Assembly: GCA_964019165.1 (NCBI GenBank)
Contig: OZ025284.1
Coordinates: forward strand, 2,077,521 to 2,141,520
Reading direction: 5' to 3'
From: Mastigias papua
Taxonomy: Eukaryota; Cnidaria; Scyphozoa; Rhizostomeae; Mastigiidae
Length of the DNA: 64,000 bases
Positions 54,513 to 64,000 of this stretch are shown here, one piece after another. A program made the position numbers and the translations under genes. How positions within the stretch are numbered: the first letter of the stretch is position 1; every line of letters begins with the position of its first letter. Under the pieces are notes generated by a model, which did no database searches, was not told where the DNA came from, and saw nothing but the letters and a program-made list of their open reading frames with translations.

Positions 54513-57500
54513 GCTAAATTACCAAAGCTAAAGATGCCAGATGAATTAGTTGAGAGATCAAATAGGGTATTAAGAAAATATTTTAGTGAGGCCAGTGATA
54601 TTCCTGAAGTAACAGATTTTGTTTATGCAGTTGGGAAAAGCAATAGGGTCAACTTTAGGTAGCAGGACAGAAGAGATCATATAAACTATTAAATCAAAGG
54701 GAGGAAACAGAAGAGAGAGAATAGTAAAACGTGAGATGAAAGAGTTGAGAAAGTAGATAGCAAGGATCAGTAATGAAATGCATCGCAGGAAAGAGCATCG
54801 AAAAGCCTCATGGAAGGAAGAGAAATTTTTGAAGGAGCTAGAATTAAGAATTGAAGGGAAGAAAGCAACCACCGTTGCATTGATGACCTACCGGGAACAA
54901 CTGCTTGACCAATTGTGGTATATGAAAGTAAAATTGGAAAAGATGATGGTAAAAGGAAAAGGAGTGAAGAATACCGTGCTGTTCAGAAAAGACGAGTGGC
55001 AGTTTTATAGGAACGTCAATAGATCAGAATCACGAGCAGGGAAGATTCCCTATATTAATCCATTTCTTGCTTTTTGGGGAGGACTGTGGGAAAACGAGAA
55101 GGTAACACCATCCCTAACATGGATGGAGGAAGTTGCAGGAAAGCTGAAGAGAATGAGTATTGAAGTGAAAGAGTTTGATCTGACGGAAGAGAAACTGACA
55201 GAGATAATCAAGAAATTGAAAGAATTGGTCCTCGCCTGGTATTGATGGAATACAGAATTACTGGTGGAAAATGTTTAAACCTGCGCAGCATGCATTATGT
55301 AGGGCGTTACGAGGACTCAAAGAGAATCATAGTTTGATGCCAGACTGGTTTCCTGCTCGACGCACAGTAATGTTGCCGAAGACCAATGAGCTGAGTAACG
55401 TAAAGGAGCGAAGACCAGTCATATGTTTGATTACATTCTACAAGATCTACACAGGAAACATTGGAAAGTAAGTGTATGAGGGAACATGCCTGCAATAATG
55501 GAATTTGGGATGAAGGCCAACTAGGTGGGATTGAGGATGCTCTAGGTACGGTGGGTCAACTGCTTTTTGACAATTGTATCATGGAAGAGGTGAAAACATA
55601 TCACAGAAACCTTGCAGTTGCTTATTACGATTATAGGAAAGCATACGACAGTGTACATCATGATTGGATAATGCGAGTTTTTGATCGGATAGGGATTCCA
55701 GACGATGTTAGGTTGGTACTGCAAGTGCTTATGAAAAAGTGAAAAACAAGGCTAGAGGTGTGGGACAAGAGCAAAAAGTATGTTAGCAGATTGATAAACA
55801 TTTCTTGTGGTTTCTTACAAGGAGATAGTTACTCGCCAGTTGGGTTTTGTTTAACAGAGATACCGATATGCATTTTGTTGTTTCAAACAAGAGGACATAG
55901 GATGGGTCCGCCAGGAGAAAGAGAAGTAAAAAGAACTCATAGTCTCTTCATAGATGATTTGAAGGTATATCCAGAAAGTCATCAGCAACTGGAGGCAGTG
56001 AATGAGATACTGCTTCATGCGAGTAATGACACAGGTGCTTGCTATGGGATATCAAAGTGCGCAGAAATACTTACGGTTCTAGACGAAAGAATCAGAGCAT
56101 TAGATCCTGATGAGAGTGATGTTAACAAATGTTTGGGAGAAGAGCAGGCAGGAGGAGTCAAAATTAAGGAAGTGCAAGTAAGGGTTAAAGCTGAGATGCA
56201 GAGTAGATTGAGTACATTGCTGAATGCAGAGCTGTATGATAAGAATTTGATTAAGGCAATTAACACTAAGGTGATACCTGTAGTGGCTTATGTAATGAAT
56301 GTATGCACCTTTTCAAAAGGAGAGCTTGAAGAGCTAGACCAGATGATAAAGCGAGAGCTTAGAAGTAGCAGCATGTTAGGGCGACAGTCAAGTGAAGAGA
56401 GACTATATTTAAACGACAAGTTGGAGGAAGGGGGCTGAAATCTTTAAGAGCTGTATATACGGAAACTAAGATAGGAGTAGCTTGCTATATGGCGGTATTT
56501 GAAAGAAGATAGATTAAAGCTGCGTGGGAGCATAAAAAATTGAAAGATTACCACTCGTTGAAAATTTCAGCTGAGGACATGGGAAATGAGGTTGGACACA
56601 CATTGAAATCTAAAGATGAAGGAGTAGAAATAGACGGAGAACTGCAGTGTGGACACTGCAGGAAAAGTTGGAAGAAGGTCGAGGATATGTTGAAGAAAGG
56701 AAGCGAAACTTCGTTAATGAGAGATTTAAACAAAAATCAATTCAATGTGAGACGTTCAGCAAGCAGGAAATGGAGTGCCATATTTTTAATTGGAATGCAA
56801 CTTGGACCCTAAGAAAACGGCGGTAATAGTGAACTTACAGGAACAAATGGTTGAAGCAAAAGCATGGAAAGTTTCAAGAGGAATAGCACATGGAGGAGAC
56901 ATTTGTAGATTATATGGGTCTTTTAGGGAGACAGTTCAACACCTGTTGGCTGGTTGCCAAACTTTAGCTGGCAAAGAATATTTATGACGTCACAACTGAG
57001 TACTGATGGTTATAGCTGTAGCATGGATGAAGAAATATGAGCCAATTGATGAAAACGCAGTTTGGTACAATGAGAAGTGGGAGAAGGGAAAAATCTTAGA
57101 GAATGATAAGGGGAAATTAGTTTGGCACTTCGAGTACAAAATGAGACAGAGCAGTTTGGCTGGAAGACTTGGTTGATGGGGCCACCGTGATTAAAGAATT
57201 TTAAAATGAAAATGAACTTGAAGACAAGGAGAGGAAACGAGTCTGGATTTGTGACAAGGGATGTCCACAGAAAAATAACATTGAAGCAAAGGTGAAAGAG
57301 AAAGTGGTTAAATACCAGCAGCTAGCTTTTGAAATGAGGGAAGGTCGGGTTGGGTACAGAGTTGAAATTGTCCCATTGGTCATTGGATGTCTAGGAGGAG
57401 GAGTTGAAAAATTATTGAAGAATGTTCAAAGCGTAATAAACACTGAAACTGAGATTGATAACACAGTGAAAGGGATGCAAAAGACAGTGCTATTGGACAG

Positions 57501-57590
57501 TGAGTCTATTATGAGGAAAGCACTGTCGGAAATGGTGCAACCGCAGTGTACATTAAGAACTCAGACTGTAATGTACTTTGTAAAATAACT
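54513..57590 (+). mobile_element. RLE-type LINE of a second family, nearly full coding length, degraded
   Basis: Recognisable blocks in order: IDGIQNYWWKMFKP, ARRTVMLPKTNELSNVKERR, YYDYRKAYDSVHHDW (RT motif A), GFLQGDSYSPVGFCL (motif B), FIDDLKVY (catalytic box) and YGISKCAEI. Next come CRLYGSFRETVQHLLAGC (knuckle, first pair degraded), VWICDKGCPQ and KYQQLAFEMREGR, the last two being the restriction-like endonuclease core. Frameshifts near 55240, 55465 and 56438 and stops at 55740 and 56984 inactivate it. It differs strongly from the RLE family at 30846 and 53792, so two RLE lineages are present. Confidence 0.8.
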
Positions 57591-58195
57591 AGACTGGCAA
57601 GCTTTGGTAGTCTTAATTATTGGCTTAATTTAGCTGTTTGCATATATAATAATACGATATTGTTTACAGTTCGTTTTTTACATAGCTGTAATACATGAAA
57701 CAACTTACAACCAACTATTTGCAGCAACATACTTTTAAGTACAAAGAAACTCTTTAAAAAAATGCGAGATACAATCCAGTTCATGACAATGATGTTCAAC
57801 TAATTACAGACACGTCATATGGAGTTGAGACCAAAGCCTGTCTTGGAAATAGACTGTGGACACTTTTTAACCCCACGAAATAAAATAATCAAGCAACCTC
57901 TATAATCTTATATGACGAACTAGATGTTGGAAAGATGATTAATGCAACTATAGACTCTGCAAAACATATATACCGGAAGTTGGGTTTCTAACAGGGTAAG
58001 CGAGTTTTTATCTTTTATCCTTTCTTTTTCACAATATATTTTAAATATTTACATAGTTATTATCCTTTTTCTTATAAATACAATTATGAATTTTTATTTA
58101 TTTGGGTTAAAAATTGAAAAGTTGTTTTCATTCAGTAAGCCTACATTAGCTGTTATTTAACTAAATTTCACTGTCATTGGTTTACGTTAAATTAG
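57591..58195. other. No gene identified; probable LINE 3' UTR at the start
   Basis: AT-rich non-coding sequence. Confidence 0.45.
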
Positions 58196-58272
58196 GTGAT
58201 GACGCTAATGATAATGCTGATCATGATCAAGATGATCATGATGATGGTGATAATGATGAAGATTCATCATCT
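58196..58272. repeat. GAT-rich low-complexity tract
   Basis: Imperfect GAT/AATGAT units, including a run of GATGATCATGATGATGG type. Confidence 0.85.
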
Positions 58273-58347
58273 ATCATTTGCGGTCACGCTACCTTGCACT
58301 TTCTACGGTCATTATGAAATCAGCTGAAATTATGGAATGCTTTCTTA

Positions 58348-58464
58348 GTTTCGGCACAATGCCTTCTTCAGAGCCAAGCATACTGTATAACTTCTTTCTG
58401 CTAATGCTTAGCAGAAAGAGGTTATACAGTATGCTTGACTCTGAAGAAGGCATTATGCCGAAAC
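58348..58464. repeat. 117-bp palindrome (55-bp arms)
   Basis: Arms 58348-58402 and 58410-58464 are reverse complements with three mismatches. Each arm carries the hairpin word GAAGAAGGCATTATGCCGAAAC (or its complement in the left arm, with one change). A transcript would fold into one long stem. Confidence 0.95.
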
Positions 58465-58545
58465 AAAAACAGTGCCCTAGTTGAGTGAATGACTCATTGG
58501 ATTCCAAAGGTTAAATGACCTTTGAAGTTCCTCGGCTATTTCATT

Positions 58546-58632
58546 GCATCTTTGTGGTGCAGTGGAATAGCGCGGGACTCTTGGTCATAATACTTTTGTG
58601 TTTACATGGGTTCAATTCCTCCTGGGACACGA
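58546..58632 (+). repeat. Possible tRNA-derived pol III element
   Basis: TGGTGCAGTGG (58555-58565) fits an A box and GGTTCAATTCC (58609-58619) fits a B box exactly, 44 bases apart. The acceptor and anticodon arms do not pair well, so it is at best a degenerate tRNA-derived repeat. Confidence 0.4.
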
Positions 58633-58690
58633 AAAAAACAAATTTTATTCCACATTGTGGCAACCCACTTTTGACTTAGTATATATATGC

Positions 58691-58883
<193 letters not shown>

Positions 58884-58964
58884 AACTGATCCTAAGCCGC
58901 ATCCACAACGTATATAAATTGTATAGAAAGAATAAACCACAAATATACTTTTCTGTAAGTAGAC

Positions 58965-58987
58965 GTTTCGATTAACATCTTCATCAG
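58965..58987 (-). ncRNA. Hammerhead-like hairpin motif, copy a
   Basis: On the minus strand: CTGATGA, A, GAT-gtta-ATC hairpin, GAAAC. The order CUGAUGA - stem II - GAAA is that of a hammerhead ribozyme core; the extra A before the stem is not canonical and stems I and III are not evident. The following 40 bases match copy c closely. Confidence 0.35.
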
Positions 58988-59026
58988 TACATATACGACA
59001 CATTTCAAAGATGATATATATATATT

Positions 59027-59028
<2 letters not shown>

Positions 59029-59102
<74 letters not shown>
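59029..59102. repeat. (TA)n microsatellite
   Basis: Pure TA dinucleotide leading into the Tc1-like element. Confidence 0.98.
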
Positions 59103-59105
<3 letters not shown>

Positions 59106-59797
59106 TACCATTCAAAAAGTCTTGAAACGATTCGAAGTTTCGAAGGATGTTTACGTTAATAGCTTTAAAAACATGCATTTTGATCCTCTCATCAAATAGG
59201 ACAACCGATTATTACCATGAAATTTTTTATAAGACATTGTTTATGTTTCAAAGATTTTCAGTTGCGCCACAGTATTCGAAAAAGATTAAACGAAAAATTT
59301 GTCTAGGCCAAAAGCATGAACATGGCATTTATCAAGCGTCTTGAAATATCACACGAGACTTGGAAATTGCTTTTTACAAAAATAATGGTAAAAGCTATCA
59401 AGAAATTGCAACAAATGTGGGGTGCTCAAAGAATGCAGCTTTCGCTGTATGCAAAAAGTTCTTTAAATTTAGAACTGTAAAAATCTGCCAAGGGTTGGTA
59501 GACCAAAGAAGATCAAGACGCCAAGACATGAAAAGTCTTTATTGAGAGTGCTGCGATGTAGTAGGTTTGAACCTTTACAAAACATTGTGTTGGCGTGGAA
59601 AAAGTCTAACTTTTGAAGCATTAGGAAAAAACACAGCAAGAAAAATCATTAAAAAATATAGCTTTTAAAGCCGCATAAGAAAAAAGCCCTCATTGATAAC
59701 AAAAATTAATCACAATAACTGAACTTTGCCACATAGAAGCAAAGTCGACGCGATCGTTCTTTTATCGAATCGTCCCAACACTTTTTGAACGGTAGTG
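59103..59797 (+). mobile_element. Internally deleted Tc1/mariner element, 695 bp
   Basis: Terminal repeats CACTACCATTCAAAAAGT (59103) and, on the minus strand from 59797, CACTACCGTTCAAAAAGT extend about 32 bp with few mismatches. TA lies at both outer edges, the standard target duplication. Inside, 59360-59545 encodes the N-terminal helix-turn-helix of a Tc1 transposase (NGKSYQEIATNVGCSKNAAF), and a later fragment (ARKIIKKYSF) may match the second paired-like half. The DDE catalytic region is missing, so it cannot encode active transposase. Confidence 0.88.
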
Positions 59798-59813
59798 TAT
59801 ATATACATATATT

Positions 59814-59816
<3 letters not shown>

Positions 59817-59866
<50 letters not shown>
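59817..59866. repeat. (TA)n microsatellite
   Basis: Pure TA dinucleotide. Confidence 0.97.
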
Positions 59867-59869
<3 letters not shown>

Positions 59870-59933
59870 GCTAGCTACTGATTGTATATATATATATATA
59901 TAGCTAGCTACTGATTGTATATATTAGAGCTGC

Positions 59934-59956
59934 TTGATAAAGGCGAAAGCCGGAAG
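59934..59956 (+). ncRNA. Hairpin motif, copy b (GGC-GAAA-GCC)
   Basis: TTGATAAA, GGC-gaaa-GCC, GGAAG: the same layout as copies a and c with a different but still complementary stem. Confidence 0.3.
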
Positions 59957-59994
59957 TGACCATAAGGTGCTAAAAACCAGGGGAGTTAAAACAA

Positions 59995-60066
59995 GCCACT
60001 GTGGTCTAGTGGTTAAGACGCTTGCCCGGAATGCGAGAGACCCTGGTTCGATCCCAGGTGGTGGTG
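59995..60066 (+). tRNA. tRNA-like sequence with intact cloverleaf, GGA in the anticodon position
   Basis: Acceptor 59995-60001 with 60059-60065 (three G-U pairs). D stem GTCT/AGAC, anticodon stem CTTGC/GCGAG (one G-U) and T stem CCTGG/CCAGG are fully paired. A box TGGTCTAGTGG and B box GGTTCGATCCC are perfect. The anticodon loop CCGGAAT lacks the usual U33, and a GGA anticodon would be serine, whose tRNAs have a long variable arm that is absent here. It is therefore more likely the head of a SINE or a tRNA pseudogene than a working tRNA. Confidence 0.5.
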
Positions 60067-60150
60067 AATTTTAATTTTCTCCTGGTTTTTCTGAGCATTT
60101 ATATCAACCTTTCCATTTGCACCAAAAAAGGAGAAATCCTGGTTACTCGC

Positions 60151-60198
60151 TAGCTACTGATTGTATATATATATATATATATATACAATCAGTAGCTA
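60151..60198. repeat. 48-bp perfect palindrome around a TA tract
   Basis: TAGCTACTGATTGTA and its exact reverse complement flank TA repeats. The same 15-mer also occurs at 59872 and 59905. Confidence 0.95.
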
Positions 60199-60203
60199 TC
60201 AGT

Positions 60204-60276
60204 GGCCCGATAGCTCAGTTGGTAGAGCACCGACGTACAAAGTCAGGGGTCGCGAGTTCGAATCCCGCTCGGGTCA
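60204..60276 (+). tRNA. tRNA-like sequence (73 nt), degenerate
   Basis: Acceptor GGCCCGA pairs with TCGGGTC (one G-U), D arm GCTC/GAGC is intact, A box TAGCTCAGTTGG is perfect, and B-box region GAGTTCGAATCC is near perfect. The anticodon stem and T stem each have one mismatch. The loop GTACAAA would give anticodon ACA, which is not used in standard animal tRNA sets. It is probably a tRNA-derived repeat or pseudogene. Confidence 0.5.
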
Positions 60277-60298
60277 GTTATTTTCTCGCACTTTCACT

Positions 60299-60464
<166 letters not shown>

Positions 60465-60468
60465 TATA

Positions 60469-60491
60469 CTGATGAAGATTCTGATCGAAAC
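60469..60491 (+). ncRNA. Hammerhead-like hairpin motif, copy c
   Basis: CTGATGA, A, GAT-tctg-ATC, GAAAC, then GTTTACTT and TATATTTGTGGTTTATTC. It matches copy a over about 60 bases with the loop changed but the stem kept, and sits between two TA arrays. Confidence 0.35.
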
Positions 60492-60522
60492 GTTTACTTA
60501 AAGGATAGTATATTTGTGGTTT

Positions 60523-61356
<834 letters not shown>

Positions 61357-64000
61357 CTTTGACAAGGCTTTCTCAGCAACAGAGGACATACTGGGGCTTA
61401 TAGAAACTTTTGCCATTACTAGAGGTCAACTGGAGACAACAACGAAGTTCTGGAGATTCTAACACAACGCTAGAGTCTCTTGCACAATGATAGAGATTTT
61501 GCAACTATGCTACAGCATATATCAAAGACGGATAGGGCCAATTGGTTTTTGACTTTAAGGACCGTAATCGATTGATACGACTTCATCCATTCTCTTCTTT
61601 CTAGTAAATTGTCGCATAGAGGAACCTACTGGCTGTTTGTCCTCAAACGTACATTTTGCGAATACGAACCTATTTCAGTTTGAACAACAATGAGGCCGCT
61701 CTTGGATAAATATAATGGGAGTTCAGCCCTCCAAGTCCCTCTCTTCTACAATACTCTCCAAAAGTTCTCTTCCAAATATTCTAAGTGCCTTTTCGACTAA
61801 GATCCTCAGTCACCCTGGATCTCAAAAGGTAGGTTCGTATATACGAAGATTTACTGTATAAAACGTGGAGTGAATGCACTTGTACAATCTGAGGTTTTGA
61901 CTTACATTTTCTGTCAGCCATCTTACACGTTCTATGAAAGGCATGGTTTGAGGTTTAGATAACAAGTAATCATATCTATTTTACTCATGAAAACTTGGAA
62001 TTTCGCTTTGATCGAGCAGGACATCTGATTGTGATTGTTATCTATACAGAAGCTGAAATATCTACCAAGGTATTTGAACAAATTCCCGATATCTCCAGTA
62101 GGAATTACGTCTTAGTTTGAATACGTTGATGATTGTATTGAGCAGAGGAAGTAATGGCCTTTCTGAATACAAAATTAGAGCAGTCTTCGATACGTATGGT
62201 TATGTTTTTCTATGTCCACCAATCTGGGAAGACGACGATTATAATTCTCCGAACCAATAAATTGCCCCGATCCCCTGTGATAAGTTGAATGTGAATAAAG
62301 CAGTGAAATGATGGATATTGGAAGTTTGAGTATACACTACTGATAAGTAGCTGTCTGGGGTCTTTGCTTGAATGCCAAACTATCCATCATTTCAGATAGA
62401 AACTACTTTTGTGCATTGTATCCGTGTTTTTAGCCATTGCACTACAATTATAAACATCTATATCTGCAGTTAGCTTACAAATGGTTACTTGTCTACTGAT
62501 GAACATAGTAATAACAAGAACAGTTGTAGATTTATTATGATATCCAGTATATTGATCATTTTACCTTGAGGAAATGAAATAGTATAATTCAGATTCGAAC
62601 TTTTAACGTTCTGCATTGTTTTTCTCATTGGTTGCCAACTTATCATAATTATTTGTTGCTTCTGCTTTCAATTGTTTGGTACAGACAACATAGCACAAAA
62701 CCCCAAGACACACCAGGCTTGAAACTGACATCAGTAGTATGCTGAATCCACTGTATATTTTGGCTGTTGCAGCAAACAATGCATTTGCTGTTGGTGACAT
62801 AATAAGTTCACTTATTACGTTTGTTATTGCGATGAATGATAGAACAGATCCATATTCTTCATCCCCAACCAGTTTAACTAACTTTGACCTTACAGCAGGT
62901 GACATGAATGACTGGAACATCGCAGGAATTATGGACAGATAAAGTATTTCCTTTGTCTGTGAAGAACTTATTATTGTATAGCTTATGATCATGTTCACAG
63001 TTCCTATAAACATCAGCGTGTAATCGGATATATGGAAGTATCTAGACACTACTAACGATAGAAGAATAAGGCCAGATGCTCGACTGAATTCGAATGCACC
63101 GATGTAGATTCCAATTTGATCTGCCTTGAGGCTGAGTGGACTGTGTTTAAGGAAGAGTGATATCAAGGCCCGTTCCCCACCATATGTTGCAAGGTTGAAG
63201 AATGCCGCAATGAGAAGAAGAAGAATTGTATTGTCTTTTGAATGCCGAATATGTTTGTTTATGAAGGAGATCAAATGAATCCATGTATCTTTAGTGTGCT
63301 CCTTGAAATTATTCCAGAAACTATTATTTTCTCCTTGGGAAGACTTATCACTATGAGCATCAATTGGTGGAATGAGTACTAATGCATAAAGTAGGTCGAC
63401 AATGAGAATACTTGTTACAAACAGAAATGCAACGGAATACCCATAATACCTTGTCAAATAGTTTAGTATTAAACTACCGCTGCTGAAGCCAAACCATACC
63501 CCAGCCATAGTAATAGTAATTGCTAATGTTCTATTGTCCGAATTTGCACTAGCTGCATAAGCGCAGCAAAGCATAGTGCAACCATGCACTTCTCCAAAAC
63601 TGCACGTTGTAAAACCGGCGAGAACGACAAAACCCACATGAAGTGTTATGAACACCGATGAGCAAAGATTGATGAGACATGATACAATACTAAAAATTGC
63701 TGGTATTAGAAGCATCTTCTTTTTTGAAACGAGATCTGCCATGGCTCCAAGTGTAAGTAGAGTAAATACTGACGGGAAGTATCCAGCAAAATTGACGAGA
63801 GCATTCCACATGGCTGCTTGTTCAAAAATATAATTTTCTTCCTTCTTGAATTTCAGTTGTCCAAGGTGACTGCAAGCTGTTTGGTTATATGTGTTGTGAC
63901 ATAGTTTATAAACTATAAACTGTGGCACGATATAATAGTTAGTGCTTAGTGCAACCAGTTGAATAAATGCAAACGGTACAATAGCCCATTTCTTTGATAT
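61357..64000. repeat. Segmental duplication block D (partner 47415-50288)
   Basis: Includes the last transporter gene and its 3' flank; continues beyond the window. Confidence 0.9.
62603..64000 (-). CDS. SLC46-like MFS transporter, copy 6 (first codons outside window)
   Basis: The open frame runs to the window edge; its first visible codons read ISKKWAIVPF. Alignment with copy 5 (MDMISKKWAIVPF) shows only three codons are missing. An internal Met at 63928 is inside TM1 and is not the start. The motif, sequon (NQT) and tail match copy 5. Differences cluster: AGYFPSVFTLLTLG in place of AAFFPAVFTTLPLG in TM2, and TCSFGEVHGCT in place of NCIFGDVYGCI in TM4. The TM2 patch drops a Pro conserved in all other copies. 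AATAAA follows the stop by about 70 bases (62531-62536). Confidence 0.92.
   Translation of the reverse strand: MSKKWAIVPFAFIQLVALSTNYYIVPQFIVYKLCHNTYNQTACSHLGQLKFKKEENYIFEQAAMWNALVNFAGYFPSVFTLLTLGAMADLVSKKKMLLIPAIFSIVSCLINLCSSVFITLHVGFVVLAGFTTCSFGEVHGCTMLCCAYAASANSDNRTLAITITMAGVWFGFSSGSLILNYLTRYYGYSVAFLFVTSILIVDLLYALVLIPPIDAHSDKSSQGENNSFWNNFKEHTKDTWIHLISFINKHIRHSKDNTILLLLIAAFFNLATYGGERALISLFLKHSPLSLKADQIGIYIGAFEFSRASGLILLSLVVSRYFHISDYTLMFIGTVNMIISYTIISSSQTKEILYLSIIPAMFQSFMSPAVRSKLVKLVGDEEYGSVLSFIAITNVISELIMSPTANALFAATAKIYSGFSILLMSVSSLVCLGVLCYVVCTKQLKAEATNNYDKLATNEKNNAER

Larger units (their letters stand above)
59924..60148 (+). mobile_element. 225-bp tRNA-headed cassette between 21-bp direct repeats
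   Basis: GCTAGCTACTGATTGTATATA occurs exactly at 59903-59923 and 60149-60169 and brackets this cassette like a target-site duplication. The cassette starts with a hairpin motif (GATAAAGGCGAAAGCCGGAAG), contains the tRNA-like fold at 59995-60066, and has inverted CTCCTGG / CCAGGGGAG-type words. A related copy of the direct repeat also lies at 59870, so tandem duplication of the flank is an alternative to insertion. Confidence 0.6.

Noticed and set aside
63928..63930. Met at 63928 as the start of transporter copy 6
   Set aside because: It falls inside TM1; the frame stays open and homologous to copy 5 up to the window edge, so the true start is outside.

Overview
This window is eukaryotic and almost certainly comes from a non-vertebrate animal. 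The intergenic DNA is AT-rich, there are very long TA and CA/TG microsatellites, and many transposon classes lie in fragments: CR1/L2-like, RTE-like and restriction-like-endonuclease (RLE) LINEs, a Penelope-like element, hAT, Tc1/mariner, MITEs and tRNA-derived SINEs. The LINE types and the SLC46-like gene expansion would fit a cnidarian or another marine invertebrate. That placement is an inference and the phylum is not established here.

The backbone is an array of single-exon transporter genes, all on the minus strand. They encode 12-TM major facilitator proteins that look like the SLC46 (proton-coupled folate transporter / muropeptide and cyclic-dinucleotide transporter) family. Four are complete (9599-11002, 13253-14656, 26481-27881, 48891-50297). 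Two are cut by the window edges (1-1360 and 62603-64000). A few 5' codons of a further copy survive at about 12335-12372. The copies at 1-1360 and 26481-27881 form one close pair, and those at 48891-50297 and 62603-64000 form another; both pairs lie in segmental duplications that include their 5' or 3' flanks.

Layout: 1-6.2 kb is duplication block A (gene 1, 50-bp minisatellite, CR1 LINE scraps, one candidate exon). 6.4-7.6 kb is a dead Penelope-like element. 9.6-14.7 kb holds genes 2 and 3 with a 3'-truncated RTE element and the gene stub between them. 14.9-16.5 kb has a 33-bp minisatellite and two MITEs. 18.0-24.3 kb is an RTE-like LINE split by a 5'-truncated L2/CR1 LINE, followed by an (ATC/ATT)n tract. 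26.5-33.4 kb is block B, into which a CR1-like LINE and an RLE LINE have inserted. 34-42.5 kb has a hAT transposase pseudogene interrupted by a 512-bp MITE, then several candidate exons of an unrecognised plus-strand gene. 42.5-47 kb holds MITEs and a SINE with a 14-bp target duplication. 47.4-50.3 kb is block C. 53.8-57.6 kb has two RLE LINEs in opposite orientations. 58.3-60.7 kb is a remarkable cluster of TA arrays, a 117-bp palindrome, a deleted Tc1-like element, tRNA-like cassettes and repeated hairpin motifs resembling a hammerhead-ribozyme core. 61.4-64 kb is block D with the last gene.

Functionally, only the transporter genes look intact. All recognisable transposon coding regions are broken by stops or frameshifts. 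The main stories are duplication and possible gene conversion within the transporter array, dating of retroelement insertions by comparing paralogous blocks, and a structured-repeat cluster near 59-60 kb.
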